Of a stretch of DNA of 42,345 nucleotides, positions 38,660 through 42,345 are shown piece by piece. Source of the DNA: a virus; the IMG/VR virus record IMGVR_UViG_3300025536_000023, positions 1 to 42,345 of that record, one strand, 5' to 3'. The first letter of the stretch is position 1. Each line of letters begins with the position of its first letter. The translations under genes and the position numbers were made by a program. The notes beneath the pieces are model-generated. The model did not search any database, was not told where the DNA came from, and worked only from the letters and a program-made list of their open reading frames with translations.

Positions 38660-39655
38660 ATGTCCGCCACTACGCCCGCGCTGCTCACGCACAGCAGCTC
38701 AACCTGCGCGAGCACCTGCCTCCGCCGCTACTTCTACCGCTACGAATTGGGCCTCGTTCCCGCTCAAGAGGAAGAGGCGACGCACCGCGGCTCCCTCTTT
38801 CACCTCGCGCTCGAGATGCGCGACCACGGCGAACCGGACGACGCCATCGCCGCGCGCATCCGGGCTCAGGCGCAGACGCCGCACCTCGCGGAACAGGTGC
38901 TCGTGATGTGGGCCGCGCACGCGTGGTACTGGCAGAACGACAAGCTCGAGGTGATCGAGTCCGAGAAGGGCTTCGAGCTTCCGCTGACCGACCCCACCAC
39001 CGGCGCCGTCGACTCGCGCTGGCGCATCGCCGGCAAGCGCGACCGGATCGTGCGGCTGGCGGACGGGCGGCTCGCCCTCCAGGAATACAAGACGACCACC
39101 AAGGACACCGCGCCGGGCGGCGCGTACTGGGCCAGGCTTCGCCTCGACCAGCAGGTCAGCCGGTACATGCTCGCGGCTCGTGCCGAGGGCCTCGACGTCT
39201 CGACCGTGCTCTACGACGTGGCGCGCTGGCCCGGAATCCGCCCGTATAAAGCGACTCCGCTTGACGAGCGGCAGTACAAGAAGGACGGCACGCTCTTCGC
39301 GCGCCAGCGCTTGCTCGACGAGTCCCCCGACGAGTTCGCGAAGCGAACGATGGACCTGATCCTCGAGCGCCCCTCCGACTTCTTCCAGCGCATCGAGGTT
39401 TCGCGCACGGACGACGACCTCGCGGAGTTCGCGCAGGAGCAGTGGGATCAAGCGCAGATCCTCGGGCTCGCGCGCCAGCGTGGCCTGTGGTACCGCAACA
39501 CGTCCGTGTGCATCGAGCCGTATCGCTGCGACTACCTCGGCATCTGCGCGGACCGCGCGTGGGCACCGATCGCGGCCGGCGCCGAGCAGCCCCCGCAGGG
39601 GCTGATGTTCGGCGACAAGCACCCCGAGCTGCGTCCCGCAGGGGACGACGTTTGA
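38660..39655 (+). CDS. PD-(D/E)XK nuclease, RecB/Cas4 type
   Basis: 331 aa; GAGAGAG lies just before the ATG. Residues 13-26 (SSTCASTCLRRYFY) and 42-50 (HRGSLFHLA) give the N-terminal helix with G-xxxH. Asp128 (AGKRDRI) and Glu142-x-Lys144 (LQEYKTT) form the PD-(D/E)XK core. The C-terminal CIEPYRCDYLGIC matches the Cys positions of the Fe-S cluster in Cas4/AddB-type nucleases. It is expected to trim or resect DNA ends and is followed by the Sak4-like and SSB-like genes, a phage recombination set. The family is clear; an iron-sulphur cluster is likely. Confidence 0.88.
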   Translation: MSATTPALLTHSSSTCASTCLRRYFYRYELGLVPAQEEEATHRGSLFHLALEMRDHGEPDDAIAARIRAQAQTPHLAEQVLVMWAAHAWYWQNDKLEVIESEKGFELPLTDPTTGAVDSRWRIAGKRDRIVRLADGRLALQEYKTTTKDTAPGGAYWARLRLDQQVSRYMLAARAEGLDVSTVLYDVARWPGIRPYKATPLDERQYKKDGTLFARQRLLDESPDEFAKRTMDLILERPSDFFQRIEVSRTDDDLAEFAQEQWDQAQILGLARQRGLWYRNTSVCIEPYRCDYLGICADRAWAPIAAGAEQPPQGLMFGDKHPELRPAGDDV

Positions 39656-39702
39656 GGGCAACGTTTCGACTTCAACTTCGACTGACCGATTGACCGTTTG
39701 AA

Positions 39703-39722
39703 AGGAGTGCCCCGCAGGGGGC
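39703..39722 (+). promoter_or_regulatory. SD separated from the start codon by a mini-hairpin (Sak4-like gene)
   Basis: AGGAG (39703-39707) is 22 bases from the ATG at 39730, too far for normal initiation. GCCCC-GCA-GGGG with a closing G-C (39709-39722) lies between. Folding it would cut the effective spacing to about 8 bases. Confidence 0.5.
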
Positions 39723-39729
39723 CAACGCG

Positions 39730-40698
39730 ATGACCGAAAGACCTTCCCTCCACCCGACGCCGGCGCCGACGCCGGGTCCGAACTCGAGCGCGGCGAACTC
39801 GCCGCCCGGCTCGAGCCCGGCCGCAAGGCCGGCCCCGCCCGGCGCCGCGCCCCGCTCCGCGCCGCCCGCGCAGACGTCGCGCCCCGCACCCGCCGCGACG
39901 CGCCAGATTGGCGACGCGCCGACCGCGCCCGCGAAGGGCTGGCAGGTCACGCGCGGCAAGCAGCAGACGGCCGAGCGCATCCTGCTCTACGGCGCGGCCG
40001 GCATCGGCAAGACGACGCTCGCGAGCTACATGCCGAACCCGCTGTTCCTCGACCTCCAGGGCGAGACGTCGCACATCGACGAGATCGCGCGCGTCGACAT
40101 CGACTCCTGGGACTCGCTGCGCGCAGCCGTGCGTGACGCGAACCTCTGGGGCCAGTTCTCGACGCTCGTGATCGACAACCTCACGCGAGCACAGCAGATG
40201 GCGGTCGCGTGGGTCTGCGCGAACGTCGCGGACAAGGGCGGCGAGAAGCGCGACTCGCTCGAGAAGTTCGCGTACGGCGGCGGGCCGCAGCTCCTCGCGG
40301 ACACGTTCCGCACGCTCCTGCCCGACCTCGACCGCGTGCGCGCCGCAGGCAAGCACGTCGTGTTGATCGCGCACGACATCGTCGACAAGGTTCCGAACCC
40401 CAACGGCGAGAACTTCCTGCGCTACGAACCTGACCTGTACCAGTCGGGCAGCGGCAAGAACACGACGAACGTCCGCAGCGCGGTCGTTCAGTGGGTGGAC
40501 CACGTTCTCGCGGTCTACTACGACGTGGCCGTGCTCAACGGCAACAAGGCGCGCGGCTCCGGCTCGCGCACCATCTATCCCAATCCCCTCCCGAGCCACT
40601 TGGCAAAGTCCCGTGTGGCCTCGGACCCGATCCCCTACGACCTGTCTGACCCCACCGCCATTTGGAGAGCAATCGGATGTCTTCCCAGCAGCAACTGA
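39730..40698 (+). CDS. Sak4-like RecA-type ATPase
   Basis: 322 aa. The first 60 residues are a Pro/Ala/Ser-rich disordered tail. Residues 87-96 (YGAAGIGKTT) are Walker A, and 145-150 (TLVIDN) Walker B. VVLIAHDIVDKVPNPNGENF follows as in the phage AAA_24/Sak4 family, which anneals ssDNA in recombination. The start at 39730 is set by the AGGAG and hairpin upstream. It overlaps the SSB-like gene by 22 bases. The N-terminal tail may bind DNA or SSB. Family call confident. Confidence 0.88.
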   Translation: MTERPSLHPTPAPTPGPNSSAANSPPGSSPAARPAPPGAAPRSAPPAQTSRPAPAATRQIGDAPTAPAKGWQVTRGKQQTAERILLYGAAGIGKTTLASYMPNPLFLDLQGETSHIDEIARVDIDSWDSLRAAVRDANLWGQFSTLVIDNLTRAQQMAVAWVCANVADKGGEKRDSLEKFAYGGGPQLLADTFRTLLPDLDRVRAAGKHVVLIAHDIVDKVPNPNGENFLRYEPDLYQSGSGKNTTNVRSAVVQWVDHVLAVYYDVAVLNGNKARGSGSRTIYPNPLPSHLAKSRVASDPIPYDLSDPTAIWRAIGCLPSSN

Positions 40699-41435
40699 CC
40701 CCCGGCACGTACTACGCTTCCGCCACGTCCGCGCAGTGGACGCGGCCCAAGGAAGGCTCGCAGTCCGTCGGCATCGTGTTCAAGTTCAACGCCTACCACC
40801 GCATGGCCAACGACGGCCAGTGGGAGGCGTTGCCCGAGCCCGTCGAAGTCGAGGGCGTGCTCTACCTTGTCGGCAAGGTCGGGCAGCCGCTGCCCTCCGG
40901 CATCGAGCGCATGAAGGAAGTGTTCGGGTGGAACGGCGACGTCGACCAGATCACGCCCGAGTGGATCTCCGCGCCCGAGCGGGCCGAGTGCCAGATCAAG
41001 CTCGAGGATCAGGAGTACCCGCAGGGCTCCGGCAAGTGGTCCACGAAGTTCGCTTCGGTGCACCGCAAGGACTGGACGGGCGGCGTCATCCCGGTCGCCG
41101 CGGCGGAGGACCAGCGCAAGATCAAGATGATGCACGGGCAGACCTTCCGCGCGATGCTCGGTGGCGGTCGGCCCGCGCCGGGCGGTGCGCCGAAGCCGCC
41201 GCCGCCTCCGGCGTCGACTCCCGCGCCGGGCGTGAAGCAGACGACGCTTCCGCCCGCGCGCGGTGCGGTGATCGCGGCGCCGCCGCCGGCGGTCCAGCGG
41301 GAGCCGGGTTCGGACGATGGCGAGGCGTCGCCACCCGCGCAGGCGAAGATCCTCGCGGACCTGTCGAGCGTTATGGACGCGTTCTCTGACGGGCGCGCGG
41401 CAACCGAAGTCCCGATCGATGAGACGCCCTTCTAG
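40677..41435 (+). CDS. SSB-like protein with acidic C-terminal tip
   Basis: 252 aa from the ATG at 40677 (GGAGAG SD 7 bases upstream). The first 150 residues hold beta-strand sequence (GIVFKFNAYHRMANDGQWEA; KLEDQEYPQGSGKWSTKFAS) like the phage proteins found with Sak4. A Pro/Ala/Gly-rich linker follows. The last residues, VPIDETPF, match the acidic D-D-I-P-F tail that bacterial SSBs use to recruit partners. The ATPase gene just upstream supports a ssDNA-binding role. Some homologues are annotated as unknown proteins. Confidence 0.72.
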   Translation: MSSQQQLTPGTYYASATSAQWTRPKEGSQSVGIVFKFNAYHRMANDGQWEALPEPVEVEGVLYLVGKVGQPLPSGIERMKEVFGWNGDVDQITPEWISAPERAECQIKLEDQEYPQGSGKWSTKFASVHRKDWTGGVIPVAAAEDQRKIKMMHGQTFRAMLGGGRPAPGGAPKPPPPPASTPAPGVKQTTLPPARGAVIAAPPPAVQREPGSDDGEASPPAQAKILADLSSVMDAFSDGRAATEVPIDETPF

Positions 41436-41458
41436 GAACGCGCGAAGCGCGTGCACGC
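41434..41458 (+). promoter_or_regulatory. SD separated from the start codon by a mini-hairpin (ERCC4 gene)
   Basis: AGGA (41434-41437) is 21 bases before the ATG at 41459. CGCGC-GAA-GCGCG (41439-41451), a 5-bp stem with a GAA loop, lies between. Folding it would reduce the spacing to about 8 bases, the same geometry as at 39703-39730. Confidence 0.5.
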
Positions 41459-41911
41459 ATGGCCCAAGGAATCCAATCCCTGACCGTCCTGGTAGACACC
41501 AGAGAGCAGACGCCTTGGGCCTTTGGCCCGGGGGTGGTGACGCTTCGCGCGTCGCTGCCCTCGGGCGACTACTCGCTGCCGGGGTTGGTCGAGAAGGTCG
41601 CGCTCGAACGCAAGTCGCTTGCGGATCTTGTGGGCTCGCTGACGTCCGGCCGCGATCGTTTCATGCGGGAGATGGAGCGGCTCGCGCTGTTCGACTTCGC
41701 CGCGATCGTTGTCGAGGGGAGCCTCGAGAACGTTCTGCGCAAGGAGTACAGGTCGGACGCGAGCCCGTCTTCGATCATGGGAAGCTGCGCGATGATCCAC
41801 GCGCGCTACGGCGTCCCGACGATTTGGTGCAGCACGCGCTCTTGCGCGATTCTCTACGCGGAGAAGCTGCTCACGCAGACTTGGAATGCCGCGCAGGCGG
41901 CGAACAGCTAG
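41459..41911 (+). CDS. ERCC4-type nuclease (XPF/MUS81 family)
   Basis: 150 aa. Residues 10-20 (VLVDTREQTPW) and 36-39 (GDYS) with 50-56 (ERKSLAD) are the GDX(n)ERKxxxD catalytic signature of XPF/MUS81/Hef-type nucleases. No helix-hairpin-helix follows, and the length is typical of the phage single-domain version. It probably cuts branched recombination or replication intermediates. It lies 23 bases after the SSB-like gene and before the RecD2-like helicase. Confidence 0.88.
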   Translation: MAQGIQSLTVLVDTREQTPWAFGPGVVTLRASLPSGDYSLPGLVEKVALERKSLADLVGSLTSGRDRFMREMERLALFDFAAIVVEGSLENVLRKEYRSDASPSSIMGSCAMIHARYGVPTIWCSTRSCAILYAEKLLTQTWNAAQAANS

Positions 41912-41930
41912 CACGAAGGAAGAGGGAGAG

Positions 41931-42345
41931 ATGAGCAACAGCAAGAACTACCGACCGAAGGCCGCGAAGGCCCCCACCGGGGGCGAAGGCGAGTCGGTCG
42001 AAGTCGCCGGCGTCGTCTCGTTCGTCGCCTACTCCAACGAGCGTTGGATGGCGGGCAAGCTCATGACCGCTGCGGGCGAAGTCAGCTTCGCTGGGAATTG
42101 CGCGGCCAAGGTGGGCGAAGAGATCCGGCTGCGTGGCACGTGGAAGCACGCCGAGAAGTACGGCATGCAGGTCGCGGTCCGCGAGATGGTTCTCGACCTT
42201 CCGGTCGACCAAGAGGCGATAGCCTCGTTCCTCGCGCGCTCCGCGGAGTTCGCTGGCATCGGTCCGGCGCGTGCGCGCGCGATTGCCGAAGCCGCGGGCG
42301 ACGACTTCGAAGCTGCGCTGCGCGACCCTGCGGGGCTCGCGGCTC
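41931..42345 (+). CDS. RecD2-like helicase, N-terminus only
   Basis: About 138 residues before the right edge. SVEVAGVVSFVAYSNERWMA, then GEEIRLRGTWKHAEKYGMQV and REMVLDLP give the OB-like N-terminal domain of RecD2. IASFLARSAEFAGIGPARAR and AIAEAAG show the helix-hairpin-helix start (GIGPxxAxxI) that precedes the motor domain. GGGAG lies 2-6 bases before the ATG. The Walker motifs would be downstream and outside the window. RecD2 is a 5'-3' DNA helicase. Confidence 0.82.
   Translation, partial: MSNSKNYRPKAAKAPTGGEGESVEVAGVVSFVAYSNERWMAGKLMTAAGEVSFAGNCAAKVGEEIRLRGTWKHAEKYGMQVAVREMVLDLPVDQEAIASFLARSAEFAGIGPARARAIAEAAGDDFEAALRDPAGLAA

Noticed and set aside
1-42345. CRISPR array, insertion sequence, integrase or phage repressor
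   Set aside because: No regularly spaced repeats, transposase/integrase motifs or Cro/CI-type protein were seen; lifestyle is left open.

Overview
The window is a continuous 42.3 kb stretch of tailed-phage or prophage DNA. It is very GC-rich, uses many GTG and some TTG starts, and is packed with 4-bp stop/start overlaps. The virion genes (HK97-type capsid, protease and portal, lambda-type G/GT frameshift, tape measure, no sheath seen) indicate a long non-contractile-tailed (siphovirus-like) phage. No integrase, repressor, attachment site, tRNA gene or recognisable endolysin is visible, and the sequence alone does not fix the host phylum. Weak or absent Shine-Dalgarno (SD) sequences on many late genes, together with the base composition, suggest a high-GC Gram-negative or planctomycete/myxobacterium-like host; this is only a guess.

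Leftward late region (minus strand, 27532 down to 1). In order of transcription: a possible regulator (225 aa), a membrane-anchored protein resembling exo-rhamnogalacturonan lyases, a probable lipoprotein, a small zinc ribbon, a candidate small terminase, a DNA methyltransferase, the large terminase, a portal-MuF fusion, a prohead protease with a long scaffold-like tail, the HK97-fold major capsid protein, a likely decoration protein, a Pro/Ala-rich protein, a fibre, an alpha/beta-hydrolase, two membrane proteins (holin-like candidates), a head-tail adaptor, a gp10-like protein, a small tail protein, a tail terminator, the tail tube, the G/GT tail-assembly chaperones made by a -1 frameshift, the tape measure, and a large virion protein running off the left edge. 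One gene breaks the pattern: a ribbon-helix-helix protein on the plus strand at 19470-19793, between portal and terminase. Strong hairpins follow the three genes expected to be most highly expressed (capsid, decoration, tail tube).

Control region (27533-28642). About 1.1 kb without a convincing gene separates the divergent arms. It holds spaced inverted repeats, two G-quadruplex motifs, a TTC-repeat tract beside an AT-only island, and a dense set of mini-hairpins.

Rightward early region (plus strand, 28643 to the right edge). About 22 small, mostly unrecognised genes lie in a translationally coupled chain, several with zinc ribbons (one Lar-like, one DUF6011-like) and some sharing nearly identical junction sequences. 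A DNA replication/recombination module follows: a Cas4/RecB-type PD-(D/E)XK nuclease, a Sak4-like ATPase, an SSB-like protein with an acidic C-terminal tip, an ERCC4-type nuclease, and the start of a RecD2-like helicase. Together these probably support recombination-dependent replication that feeds concatemers to the terminase.
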